Notes: generated by a model not told the origin, from the letters alone. Positions 7,236-15,795 are shown, counted from the stretch's first letter. The stretch is 36,172 nucleotides of DNA from Bacteroides xylanisolvens XB1A (GCF_000210075.1 NC_021017.1:869329-905500); one strand, 5' to 3'. Made by a program: numbers and translations.

Positions 7236-9461
7236 ATGAACTATATCATTTCTATCATACGAGCCCTATTTCGTCATCGCTGGCTGATATTGCTAGGAAC
7301 CACTTTCTTCACATTGCTGGTTATTTACTACACACGACATATGCAAGGAGGATATGATGTAAAAGCCACATTATACACAGGGGTAGCTTCAGGTTATAAT
7401 CTAGAAAGTGACAAACGCACAGACTGGGCAACAGTACAAAACTCAATGGACAATTTGATCAGCATCATGCAGGCCGAAAGTACGTTGAAGAGAGTATGTC
7501 TACGATTATTTGCGCGAATTCTTATTCAGGGTAACCCGGATAAAGAAAATAACGGTATTACCGCTTCCAGCTATAACTATACCTACAATCACTTGAAAAA
7601 TAGTCCGAATGGAGCTGAAATTCTAAAACTAATCGACAAGTCGAGTGAAGATAAGACAGTAGCTAATCTGGAAAAATATATGCGTCCACATAGAGATAAC
7701 TATATCTATGGATTATTTTACTACAATCACCCTTTTTATAGCTATAATGCCCTGAAAAACATCAAAGTACAGCGTCGATTGACCAGTGATTTGTTGGATA
7801 TCAGCTATTCATCCGGTGATCCAGGCATCGTCTACAATACAGTGAGTATCTTAATGGACGAATTTGTAGAAGAATATCGTCGCATTCGTTATGGAGAGAC
7901 GGACAAAGTAATCAAATACTTTGAAGAAGAGTTGAAGCGCATCGGAAAGAAACTAAACTTAGAAGAAGAAGACCTAACAAAGTATAATGTAGAAAAACGC
8001 ATTATCAACTACATTGACGAGACCAAAGAAATAGCCGCCATCAGTAAAGAATACGAGCTGAGAGAGCAAGACGCACTTTTTGCTTTTAATAGTAGCAAAT
8101 CCATGCTTGAAGAACTAGAAAAGCATATGGACAGTAATGCAAAACAGGTGCTCAAGAACATGGAATTTGTAGACAAACTGAGAGAAGCTTCCAGCATTAC
8201 CGGCAGAATATCGGAGGCTGAAGCGATGACTGTTTCCTCAAAAACAGACGATCAGACCTTGATAAATGAAAAGAAACGGCTCTCTGAAATCAAACAAGAA
8301 TTAAATGACTTAACATCCTCCTATATCGGCCATAAATATACCAAAGAGGGCGCTTCGAGAACCAATATCATCGACCAATGGCTGGAACAAACGCTACTAT
8401 ACGAGAAAGCCAAAGCTGAATTACAGATTGTACAGAATGCACGCAGTGAATTGAATGACCGATATGTTTTTTTTGCACCGGTAGGTACTACCATCAAGCA
8501 AAAAGAGCGCATGATAAATTTCACCGAACGCAACTACCTCACTGTACTTCAAAGTTATAATGAAGCCTTACTGAGAAAGAAAAATCTAGAAATGACTTCT
8601 GCCACTTTGAAAGTACTCAACGAGCCGACTTATCCGATTTCGTCCAACTCAACCAATCGGAAACAGATTGTTATAGCTGCCTGTGCAGTCAGTTTTCTCA
8701 TCATAGTCGCTTTGTTGTTACTAGTCGAAATGCTTGACAGAACTTTACGAGATGCCAGCCGTACCAGGCGAGTCACCGGGTTTAAGGTAATAGGCGCTAT
8801 TCCCAATACAAGCCCCTCTCGCTATGGAGGTCTGACCAAGACTTATGTTCAGCTTTCCGTAAAAGAATTGAGCAATTCGCTACTTCGCTTCCTGACTAAG
8901 CGCAAGTCTCCCGGCGTATTCATCATCAACCTTTTCAGCACCAGTGACAATTCCGGAGAAGAAGAATTGGGAAATTTAATCTGTGGATATATGCAAAGCC
9001 GGATGTTAAATGCCAGGTTTATCACCTATGGAGTAGATTTTAATACAGACTCGACCCAATTTCTGCTAGCCAAGAGTATTACAGACTTTTACACTTTGCA
9101 AGGAGAAGATGTGCTGATAGTTGCTTATCCGCCATTATCGACCAGCAATATTCCGAGTGCTCTGTTACATGATGCCAACGCCAATATTCTAGTAGCTTCG
9201 GCAGACCGTGGCTGGAAAACTATTGATAAACAGCTTTGCGAACAACTTACGCAGCAACTGAGTAAGACGGATGTCCCATTCCGTATATGCCTCACAAATG
9301 CGAACCGTGACGCAGTAGAAGACTTTACCGGACAACTTCCACCCCATACATTACTGCGTAGAATCGGCTATCGTCTCAGTCAGTTATCATTAACAGAAAA
9401 AATCATATTCAATCTCAGAAGAAAAGCCAAAGAAGCAGCAGACGAGGACGATGACGAATAA
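7236..9461 (+). CDS. Wzz/GumC-like polysaccharide co-polymerase with degenerate kinase domain
   Basis: This is an inner-membrane co-polymerase that controls chain length and assembly of exported polysaccharide. The 741-residue protein has a first membrane segment at about 14-33, a large periplasmic domain with long coiled-coil stretches (about 220-460), a second membrane segment at about 478-500 preceded by the Pro-rich NEPTYPIS motif, and a cytoplasmic Rossmann-like domain (about 515-715). In BY-kinases this last domain has a Walker A motif. Here the matching place reads FSTSDNSGEEELGN (about 567-580) without the GK[ST] core, and the C-terminus is acidic (EADEDDDE type) rather than a tyrosine cluster. 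It is therefore probably a non-kinase member. It overlaps the polymerase gene by 11 bases. Confidence 0.87.
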   Translation: MNYIISIIRALFRHRWLILLGTTFFTLLVIYYTRHMQGGYDVKATLYTGVASGYNLESDKRTDWATVQNSMDNLISIMQAESTLKRVCLRLFARILIQGNPDKENNGITASSYNYTYNHLKNSPNGAEILKLIDKSSEDKTVANLEKYMRPHRDNYIYGLFYYNHPFYSYNALKNIKVQRRLTSDLLDISYSSGDPGIVYNTVSILMDEFVEEYRRIRYGETDKVIKYFEEELKRIGKKLNLEEEDLTKYNVEKRIINYIDETKEIAAISKEYELREQDALFAFNSSKSMLEELEKHMDSNAKQVLKNMEFVDKLREASSITGRISEAEAMTVSSKTDDQTLINEKKRLSEIKQELNDLTSSYIGHKYTKEGASRTNIIDQWLEQTLLYEKAKAELQIVQNARSELNDRYVFFAPVGTTIKQKERMINFTERNYLTVLQSYNEALLRKKNLEMTSATLKVLNEPTYPISSNSTNRKQIVIAACAVSFLIIVALLLLVEMLDRTLRDASRTRRVTGFKVIGAIPNTSPSRYGGLTKTYVQLSVKELSNSLLRFLTKRKSPGVFIINLFSTSDNSGEEELGNLICGYMQSRMLNARFITYGVDFNTDSTQFLLAKSITDFYTLQGEDVLIVAYPPLSTSNIPSALLHDANANILVASADRGWKTIDKQLCEQLTQQLSKTDVPFRICLTNANRDAVEDFTGQLPPHTLLRRIGYRLSQLSLTEKIIFNLRRKAKEAADEDDDE

Positions 9462-10749
9462 AGTAACCGCTTTCCACCTCCTGCTTGCCGCACAGTTCGC
9501 GCTAATCGCAGCAAGTATGTTCGTAAACATCAAGATAGGATTATTCTCAATGGTGCTTATCTTATTGTTTACTACGATCTGTCTGATACAACTCGGCAAT
9601 GACGAGCGCACTAACTGGAAACCCGGACAAAATATAATGACCTATTTCTTCATTGTCTGGTTATTGTTTTATATACTGGAAATACTGAATCCAAACAATG
9701 TTATGGCAGCCTGGAATATTAACCTCACTCCATACGCTCTCACCCCCTTGATCTGTGCATTCGTCGTTCCGATCGTAATACGTACCAAAAAAGATATTGA
9801 ACTATTATTAATTATATGGTCAATATTTGTTTTGATATTCACCCTAAAAGGTTATTGGCAGAAGAATCATGGATTCAGTTCTAAAGATCTTTATTTCTTA
9901 CACGTAGTGGGAGGTGCACGTACTCACATTATCTGGTCAGGCATTCGCTATTTCTCTTGTTTCTCTGATGCAGCCAATTATGGTGTTCATGCTGCCATGT
10001 CTACTGTGACCTTTGCCATTGCCTCATTCTTTGTTGACTCCAGATGGAAACGCATCTACTTCCTTTTTATTGCTTTTTGCGGCATTTATGGAATGGGAAT
10101 CTCCGGAACACGCTCTGCCATGGGCGTTCTTATGGGTGGCATGCTGATGATAACCGTCATAGCAAAGAATTGGAAAGCATTACTGGGAGGTATATTCATA
10201 TCTATCAGCATTTTCGCATTTTTCTATTATACCAACATCGGGAGCGGAAACCAATACATTCACAAAATGCGTTCCTCTTTCCATCCTACCGAAGATGCTT
10301 CATACCTCGTACGTGTCGAAAACAGGATGCGAATGAAAGAATTGATGGCAAAGAAGCCTATCGGATATGGTGTTGGGCTTTCAACCGGAAATTTCGAACC
10401 GAAAGAGCAAATGCCCTATCCTCCGGATTCATGGTTAGTCGGCGTATGGGTAGAAACAGGAATTGTCGGACTCATTCTTTATCTGGGTATACATGGCATT
10501 CTATTCGCTTGGTGCTCATGGCTACTGATGTTTAAAGTACGCAATAAGAGCTTGCGCGGATTAGTGGCAGCCTGGCTTTGTATGGATGCCGGTTATTTCA
10601 TAGCGGCCTATGTCAACGACGTAATGCAGTATCCCAATCCATTGACTGTATATATAGGATTCGCACTCTGTTTTGCCGCTCCTCATATAGACAAGCGCAT
10701 CAGTGAAGAAGAGAAAGAAAAAGAACTAGTAGCCACTCAAAAAAACTGA
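9451..10749 (+). CDS. O-antigen ligase/polymerase-family (Wzy-type) membrane protein
   Basis: This is a probable polysaccharide polymerase that joins lipid-linked repeat units at the periplasmic face of the inner membrane. The 432-residue protein has about ten or eleven hydrophobic helices and a large periplasmic loop (about 265-330). The O-antigen ligase/Wzy signature is visible as GISGTRSAMGVL (about 214-225) followed by the loop sequence KPIGYGVGLSTG and DSWLVGVWVETGIVG. The start overlaps the end of the co-polymerase gene, which points to translational coupling. The family includes both WaaL ligases and Wzy polymerases; the operon context with a Wzz-like protein favours polymerase. The terminal tail is charged. 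Confidence 0.85.
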   Translation: MTNKVTAFHLLLAAQFALIAASMFVNIKIGLFSMVLILLFTTICLIQLGNDERTNWKPGQNIMTYFFIVWLLFYILEILNPNNVMAAWNINLTPYALTPLICAFVVPIVIRTKKDIELLLIIWSIFVLIFTLKGYWQKNHGFSSKDLYFLHVVGGARTHIIWSGIRYFSCFSDAANYGVHAAMSTVTFAIASFFVDSRWKRIYFLFIAFCGIYGMGISGTRSAMGVLMGGMLMITVIAKNWKALLGGIFISISIFAFFYYTNIGSGNQYIHKMRSSFHPTEDASYLVRVENRMRMKELMAKKPIGYGVGLSTGNFEPKEQMPYPPDSWLVGVWVETGIVGLILYLGIHGILFAWCSWLLMFKVRNKSLRGLVAAWLCMDAGYFIAAYVNDVMQYPNPLTVYIGFALCFAAPHIDKRISEEEKEKELVATQKN

Positions 10750-10758
10750 CGAACAAAT

Positions 10759-11685
10759 ATGACAAACAATATTCCAGACATATCATTTATCACAATCTGC
10801 TACAACGGATTCAAAGACACATGCGAACTAATAGAATCACTACAGAATAAAATACATTCTGTAAGTTATGAAATCATCGTCGTAGACAATGCTTCACATG
10901 AAAACGAAGCAGCTAAAATACATCAACTGTATCCCACCGTTGTCGCTATCCGCAGCAATGAGAACAGTGGTTTTTCCGGTGGAAATAATATCGGCATCCA
11001 GGTAGCAAAAGGTAAATACATATTCCTTATTAATAATGATACATATATTGAATCAGACCATATCGCCTATCTCGTAGAACGCCTTGAAAGTCGACCGGAG
11101 ATTGGAGGTGTATCCCCCAAGATACGCTTTGCATTTCCACCCCAGCATATACAATTTGCCGGATTCACTCCCTTGTCGCAAATCACCCTACGTAACCATA
11201 TGCTGGGCTTCGATTGTCCAGACGATGGAACATTCGACACTCCCCACACCACCCCCTATCTGCATGGGGCAGCAATGATGTTTAAACGGGAAGTCATTGA
11301 AAAAATAGGAATGATGCCCGAGATATTTTTTCTCTACTATGAAGAACTAGACTGGAGCACAAGCATGACCCGTGCCGGATATGAACTGTGGTACGATCCC
11401 TGCTGTACCATTTTTCATAAAGAAAGCCAGAGCACTGGGCAACTTAGTAAATTGCGTACTTATTATCTGACACGCAACCGCCTGTTCTATGCCCGGCGCA
11501 ATCTGAAAGGGTTCAACCGCATCGCCTCCATTATTTATCAGAGCACCGTAGCTGCTACAAAGAATAGTTTGGCTTTCATCCTCAAAGGGCGTTTCGACTT
11601 GGCGGCAGCCATATTCTATGGAGTAAACTCCGGACTTCTTCGCCCGTCATCCGACAAAAAGAGCGTTGTCTCACCCGATAAATAA
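10759..11685 (+). CDS. Family 2 glycosyltransferase (rhamnosyltransferase-like)
   Basis: This is a GT-A fold glycosyltransferase of 308 residues. The N-terminus SFITICYNGFKDTCELIESL begins the nucleotide-sugar domain. The metal-binding region is INNDTYIES (about 91-99), and the acceptor-side motif ELDWSTSMTRAGYELWYDP (about 196-214, FLYYEE just before) is of the WbbL/rhamnosyltransferase type. It has no membrane segment and should act at the cytoplasmic face on a lipid-linked intermediate. It begins 9 bases after the polymerase gene and is followed 27 bases later by another glycosyltransferase gene. The donor sugar cannot be told from sequence alone. Confidence 0.9.
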   Translation: MTNNIPDISFITICYNGFKDTCELIESLQNKIHSVSYEIIVVDNASHENEAAKIHQLYPTVVAIRSNENSGFSGGNNIGIQVAKGKYIFLINNDTYIESDHIAYLVERLESRPEIGGVSPKIRFAFPPQHIQFAGFTPLSQITLRNHMLGFDCPDDGTFDTPHTTPYLHGAAMMFKREVIEKIGMMPEIFFLYYEELDWSTSMTRAGYELWYDPCCTIFHKESQSTGQLSKLRTYYLTRNRLFYARRNLKGFNRIASIIYQSTVAATKNSLAFILKGRFDLAAAIFYGVNSGLLRPSSDKKSVVSPDK

Positions 11686-11712
11686 AACGTTGTGTCATAA
11701 ATTCCAAATACT

Positions 11713-12905
11713 ATGAATATCGTCGACTGGATTCTTTTTGTACTTTCGCGCTTTGCGTATGTTATCTGTTGCTATACGCCATTGCTTCCAAGTTCTACCG
11801 GGTCCCTGAATTTCCGGAAGCCCGCACCCTACGACGTTTCGTCATACTCTTCCCGGCTTATAAAGAAGACCGGGTAATCGTCTCTTCCGTACGCAGTTTC
11901 CTGAGACAGGAATATCCGAAAGAAATGTTTGATATCATCGTTATCTCCGACCAGATGCAGTCTGCCACCAACGAGCTCTTGCGTTCCTTGCCTATCCGAT
12001 TGTTGATAGCCGACTATAAAGACAGCTCCAAAGCCAAAGCACTGACAATGGCAATGGATGCCATTGACGGAATACCCTACGATGTAGTAGTTATCATGGA
12101 CGCCGATAATCTGACTTCCCCGCACTTCCTGACAGCGGTAAACCGTGCATTCGACAGCGGTGTGCGGTGCATACAAGCCCACCGAACCGGCCAAAATCTG
12201 AATACTGACATTTCTGTTCTGGATGGCATCAGCGAAGAAATTAATAATGGCATCTTCCGCAGCGGACACAATGCACTAGGACTTTCAGCCGCATTATCCG
12301 GTTCAGGAATGGCTTTTGAAGCCGACTGGTTCCGGAAAAACGTCCGACTTCTTGAAACGGCAGGCGAAGACAAGGAATTAGAAGTACTTCTTCTGCAACA
12401 GCGCATTCACACCACCTACCTACCGGAAATACCAATTTATGACGAAAAAACGCAGAAAGAAGAAGCCATCAGCAATCAGCGAAAACGCTGGATAGCTGCA
12501 CAATTCGGCATTCTCCGCAGTTCATTGTCCGGATTACAGAAAGCAATCCGCCAAGGTAACATTGACTACTGCGACAAGATAATTCAATGGATGCTACCCC
12601 CAAGACTGATCCAAATAGCAGGTGTTTTCGGACTGACATTTATTTTCACAGCCATCGGTATCTGGCTAAGTCTGAAAGGCGATTCCGGAAACGAATGGAT
12701 GATAGCCATAAAATGGTGGATATTATCCATAGCCCAGATAGTAGCAATGATATTGCCCATACCTGGAAATCTGCTAAACAAACGATTGGGTAAAGCAATT
12801 ATAAAAATCCCAATACTGGCACTCACTACCATCGGCAATTTGTTCAAGTTGAAAGGAGCTTATAAAAAATTTATCCATACAGAACATGGAGAAGGCCATT
12901 TTTAA
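11713..12905 (+). pseudogene. Membrane GT2 glycosyltransferase with apparent single-base frameshift near its start
   Basis: The gene encodes a GT2 enzyme with DAD (MDADNLTSP, the metal site), GEDKELEV, the QRKRW motif of processive enzymes (NQRKRWIAAQ) and two C-terminal membrane segments. The only open frame begins at a TTG (11769; 378 residues). From the ATG at 11713 the other frame gives MNIVDWILFVL, and the open frame continues as FALCVCYLLLYAIASKF. Joining the two, by adding one T to the TTT run at 11744-11746, gives a 397-residue protein with an ordinary N-terminal membrane helix. As written, the ATG frame stops after 54 codons. The gene could be inactive, start at a rare TTG, be slippage-rescued, or reflect a sequence error. 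The rest of the frame is intact, which suggests a recent change or an error. Confidence 0.78.
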
Positions 12906-13014
12906 AGAAAATTTTCTTGAAAAGCAAGAGAATATTTATAAAAAAATGAGACTCCCTAGAAACAAAAAACTTATATAAAAGAGAAAACATCACCACCACT
13001 AAAAAAGAAAGAAT

Positions 13015-14157
13015 ATGAAAATAGCCATTGAAGCACAGCGCATTTTCCGCCCCAACAAGCATGGAATGGATTTTGTTGCTCTTGAAACAATTCGGGAACT
13101 ACAAAAAATGGATCATGAAAATGAATATTTCATTTTTGTCAGTCCCGGTGAAGACAAGTGTCTGGAAAGTTCCGATAACGTACATATCATCGAGCTGAAA
13201 TGCCCTACTTATCCATTGTGGGAACAGGTAGCACTCCCGCGTGCAGTAAAAAGCATCAAGCCCGATTTGCTGCATTGCACCAGCAACACGGCTCCTCTAC
13301 ACTGCCCTGTGCCTCTGGTTCTAACATTGCACGATATAATCTATCTGGAAAAGCGCCAGTCGTCCAGCCTGTCGTGGTATCAAGAGATGGGATGGCATTA
13401 TCGCCGGTTAGTCGTTCCGCGCATACTCCCCAAGTGCGAGAAAATTATTACCGTTTCGCAGTTCGAACGGAAACGGATTCTTGAAGCGTTACATCTGCCG
13501 GAAAAGCAATTAGTAGCTGTATATAACGGGTTCAACAGTCATTTCCATTTGCAGCCCAAAGCTCCGGAAATTACCCGGAAATATATCGATGCAGACGAAT
13601 ATCTGTTTTTTCTAGGAAACACGGATCCGAAAAAGAATACTCCGAGAGTACTGAAAGCGTACAGCGGATATTTGAAAAAATCGGCAAAGAAGTTACCATT
13701 ACTGATTGCCGACCTTAAAGAAGATGCCATTGACCGGATATTGGAAGAAGAAAAGATGATGGATATCAAAAGTTATCTCAGCTTCCCCGGCTACATTGAG
13801 AATACCGACCTTGCAGCGCTCTACAGTGGTGCATTCGCATTTCTATATCCCTCACTTCGCGAAAGTTTCGGTATCCCGATGCTGGAAGCGATGGCTTGCG
13901 GAACACCAATCATTGCAGGAAATACTTCAGCAATGCCCGAAATTGCAGGTGATGGGGCTTTATTGGTTGATCCATTCAGTCCCGAAGATATCACAGCAAA
14001 AATCTTGAAACTAGAAAATGACGGGACATTCTACCAGCAACAAGTGGAATACGGGCTTAAGCGCAGCCAGATGTTTTCGTGGAGAAACACAGCAGAATCG
14101 TTATTGAGTATATATAAGGAACTTTCTTTATCAAACATCTGCCCCGTGTCTAAGTAA
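13015..14157 (+). CDS. Family 4 glycosyltransferase
   Basis: This is a GT-B fold retaining glycosyltransferase of 380 residues. The N-terminal domain starts MKIAIEAQRIFRPNKHGMDF and contains LHDIIYLEK. The C-terminal nucleotide-sugar domain has FLGNTDPKKN at about 202-211 and the family's E-x7-E signature in LRESFGIPMLEAMACGTPI (about 280-298). It is cytoplasmic. It follows the GT2 gene after a 109-bp AT-rich gap in which I see no clear promoter, so it is probably the last gene of EPS operon 1. A strong hairpin follows at 14197-14239. Family assignment is firm; the linkage made is unknown. Confidence 0.92.
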   Translation: MKIAIEAQRIFRPNKHGMDFVALETIRELQKMDHENEYFIFVSPGEDKCLESSDNVHIIELKCPTYPLWEQVALPRAVKSIKPDLLHCTSNTAPLHCPVPLVLTLHDIIYLEKRQSSSLSWYQEMGWHYRRLVVPRILPKCEKIITVSQFERKRILEALHLPEKQLVAVYNGFNSHFHLQPKAPEITRKYIDADEYLFFLGNTDPKKNTPRVLKAYSGYLKKSAKKLPLLIADLKEDAIDRILEEEKMMDIKSYLSFPGYIENTDLAALYSGAFAFLYPSLRESFGIPMLEAMACGTPIIAGNTSAMPEIAGDGALLVDPFSPEDITAKILKLENDGTFYQQQVEYGLKRSQMFSWRNTAESLLSIYKELSLSNICPVSK

Positions 14158-14196
14158 AACTCACCGGAAAATAACCTAAGAAATGATAAAACGAGA

Positions 14197-14239
14197 AAAG
14201 ACTTGTGACAAGTATTTATGTACTCGGTCACAAGTCTTT
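14197..14239. terminator. Hairpin between convergent genes (probably bidirectional terminator)
   Basis: Thirteen-bp perfect arms, AAAGACTTGTGAC (14197-14209) and its complement (14227-14239), flank a 17-base loop. It lies 39 bases past the plus-strand glycosyltransferase stop and 12 bases past the minus-strand amidase stop. The minus-strand exit is T-rich (CTTTTCTCGTTTT); the plus-strand exit is weaker. Confidence 0.75.
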
Positions 14240-14251
14240 CTATAGAGTACA

Positions 14252-14701
14252 TTACATTTTTGAGCAGAATTCTTTCACTTCGAAGCACGGACACGCTTTA
14301 ATCCACTCTTCGGGTTCGATCTCTCCGTTTCCGTTCAGGTCCGGACTTAGATCCCGATGTCCGCACACCCGGCAACCGGGATAGTCGCGCAGGAGTGCAA
14401 GGATCAGCACCCGCATCGAATGAATCTGCCATTCGGTACGTGTATCGGCGGGATGACCGTGGCAGTCAAGTCCGCCCTCATAACAAATGCCAATACTGTT
14501 CTGGTTGTGTCCTTTTGCGTGCGCACCGATTCGTTCAATCTCACGGGTGGTCTTTATATCTCCATTTTTACGGATATAAAAATGATACCCCGTCCCGTTG
14601 AAACCACGCCGACGGTGGCACACTTCCAAATCATCTTCCGTAAAATCCCTGTCCGCCCTTGTGGCGGAACAGTGGATCACAATCAAGTTGATGGTTCGCA
14701 T
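14252..14701 (-). CDS. N-acetylmuramoyl-L-alanine amidase (T7-lysozyme/Amidase_2 type)
   Basis: This is a zinc amidase that cleaves the bond between MurNAc and L-Ala in peptidoglycan, the fold of phage T7 lysozyme. It has 149 residues from MRTINLIVIHCSATR; I preferred this start to 14746 because the family begins at this strand. The probable zinc ligands are His10 (VIHCS), His115 (GHRDLSP) and Cys137 or Cys139 (KACPCF). The loop DLNGNGEIEPEE (about 121-132), between the last two ligands, reads exactly like a 12-residue EF-hand/dockerin Ca2+ loop. No signal peptide is visible, as in phage endolysins. It lies 4 bases after the coiled-coil gene and is the last gene of the HU-led transcript. Bacteroides carries related amidases near surface-polysaccharide loci. 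Confidence 0.9.
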   Translation of the reverse strand: MRTINLIVIHCSATRADRDFTEDDLEVCHRRRGFNGTGYHFYIRKNGDIKTTREIERIGAHAKGHNQNSIGICYEGGLDCHGHPADTRTEWQIHSMRVLILALLRDYPGCRVCGHRDLSPDLNGNGEIEPEEWIKACPCFEVKEFCSKM

Positions 14702-14705
14702 AAAT

Positions 14706-15011
14706 TCATCCCTCCGTTTCAGTGACCATCTGTACTCGTTGCACACATTCCTTGCTACTACACTGCAGAGCCGCAGCTTGCGTCAGCTGTCCTCTCAACG
14801 AGAAAATCTCCGCGTGCATCTCTTTCACTTTCGAACTAAGGTCGAAATAATCCTTCAACACTTTCTCCAACTGCTGCATCAGAAAAGTATACTGGTCTTT
14901 CACTAGTTCACTGAACTCTTTCACTTCTTGCGCCATCATCTGGCGCTTCTTGCGGCTACTGCCCAGAAAAGGCAGAATCGTCATGATGATTTCGATAATT
15001 TTATCTAACAT
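14706..15011 (-). CDS. Small hypothetical protein with N-terminal hydrophobic anchor and coiled coil
   Basis: I do not recognise this 101-residue protein. It has a hydrophobic or amphipathic N-terminal stretch (IIEIIMTILPFLG, about 5-17), a basic stop (SSRKKRQ), then a heptad-patterned helix from about 26 to 80, and a polar tail with two cysteines. It sits between the HU-domain gene (56-bp gap) and the amidase gene (4-bp gap) and is surely co-transcribed with the amidase. That is the place where lysis cassettes put a holin or spanin and where other Bacteroides loci of this kind carry very small hydrophobic proteins. A holin-like or amidase-anchoring role is only an inference from position and shape. 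Confidence 0.7.
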   Translation of the reverse strand: MLDKIIEIIMTILPFLGSSRKKRQMMAQEVKEFSELVKDQYTFLMQQLEKVLKDYFDLSSKVKEMHAEIFSLRGQLTQAAALQCSSKECVQRVQMVTETEG

Positions 15012-15067
15012 TTTAATAGATTGAGATGATAAATTAATAAATTGAGAACAGAGTCAATCAAAGCGGT

Positions 15068-15610
15068 TTATGCTGCCGGATCCGGAGCTTCTCCTCCACC
15101 GCTACCACCACCGGGTTCTCCCCCATCGCCTTTACCATCATCATCGGAGCCGTCACCGCCGTTTCCTCCGGCAGCGGACTTCTTCTCCGTATACAATTCG
15201 AACATCATGTTATTATCCCCGCCACGAGTAGTTGCCGTGCTGTCATTGGCAAGACGCAATGAGTTGTCGACTTTGAAACGGAGATTGATGCGAGTGATAT
15301 TTTTCACCGTACAATCCTTTTCCTGTTCCACACCCGGACAGGTCAGCGTGGTATAAAAAATACCCAGTCCATCCACTTTCACCTTATTCCCTGCCACAAG
15401 CACTTTTTTCATCGCACGGACAAAGGATTTCATCACATGCGACACGTCTTCCACCGAAAGCGACCCGATAGACTCGATTTCCTGTGCCAGTGAATCAATT
15501 GAATAGATTTTCGACTCTCCAGCCTTAGGCTTGAGAAGATACATCATCGGTGATTTATCATCACCGAGCCGTTTTCTGCGCTTGTAGCGCACAACTGTAA
15601 CTGTTGCCAT
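15068..15610 (-). CDS. HU-like DNA-binding domain protein with Gly/Asp-rich tail
   Basis: This is a 180-residue protein of the Bacteroidetes HU-like family. About residues 1-125 carry the fold: a helical part (SIDSLAQEIESIGSLSVEDV and onward) and then strands with KVKVDGLGIFYTTL, corresponding to the HU arm region. The last 39 or so residues are a low-complexity tail of Gly, Asp, Pro and Ala, which ordinary HU (about 90 residues) lacks. It should bind or bend DNA. It is the first gene of the HU-coiled-coil-amidase transcript, with a TATCTTTG box about 55 bases upstream and a 10-bp repeat array just beyond. Such HU variants accompany amidase genes beside polysaccharide loci in this group. The domain is well supported; the role is unknown. 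Confidence 0.85.
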   Translation of the reverse strand: MATVTVVRYKRRKRLGDDKSPMMYLLKPKAGESKIYSIDSLAQEIESIGSLSVEDVSHVMKSFVRAMKKVLVAGNKVKVDGLGIFYTTLTCPGVEQEKDCTVKNITRINLRFKVDNSLRLANDSTATTRGGDNNMMFELYTEKKSAAGGNGGDGSDDDGKGDGGEPGGGSGGGEAPDPAA

Positions 15611-15664
15611 ATTTAAAAATTGTTTCTACGAAAAGAAGTACATTCTCCCTTTCTGTTGATGAAA

Positions 15665-15672
15665 CAAAGATA
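15665..15672 (-). promoter_or_regulatory. Putative promoter -7 box of the HU-like gene
   Basis: TATCTTTG on the minus strand matches TAnnTTTG, 54 bases before the HU ATG. The surrounding 12 bases (ACAAAGATACGA on the plus strand, 15664-15675) are identical to those at the AAA-ATPase promoter (17387-17398). Confidence 0.55.
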
Positions 15673-15690
15673 CGACAACACATTGACGAC

Positions 15691-15790
15691 TTACCGGATT
15701 GCACCGGACTACACCGGATTATGCCGGATTAAAACGGATTACACCGAATTATACCGAAATATGTGGAAATATGTAGGAATATGTAAGATT
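15691..15790. repeat. Ten-unit degenerate 10-bp direct repeat
   Basis: Ten consecutive 10-bp units fill this stretch without a gap: TTACCGGATT, GCACCGGACT, ACACCGGATT, ATGCCGGATT, AAAACGGATT, ACACCGAATT, ATACCGAAAT, ATGTGGAAAT, ATGTAGGAAT, ATGTAAGATT. The core CCGGATT decays gradually from left to right. The array lies between the stop of the AAA-ATPase gene (15796) and the HU promoter (15665-15672), so it occupies the region just upstream of that promoter. The period is close to one turn of DNA. Confidence 0.85.
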
Positions 15791-15795
15791 ATTCC

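Noticed and set aside
12905..12918. Palindrome AAGAAAATTTTCTT as a terminator
   Set aside because: It is A+T only apart from two bases, has no loop, and lies between genes of one operon.
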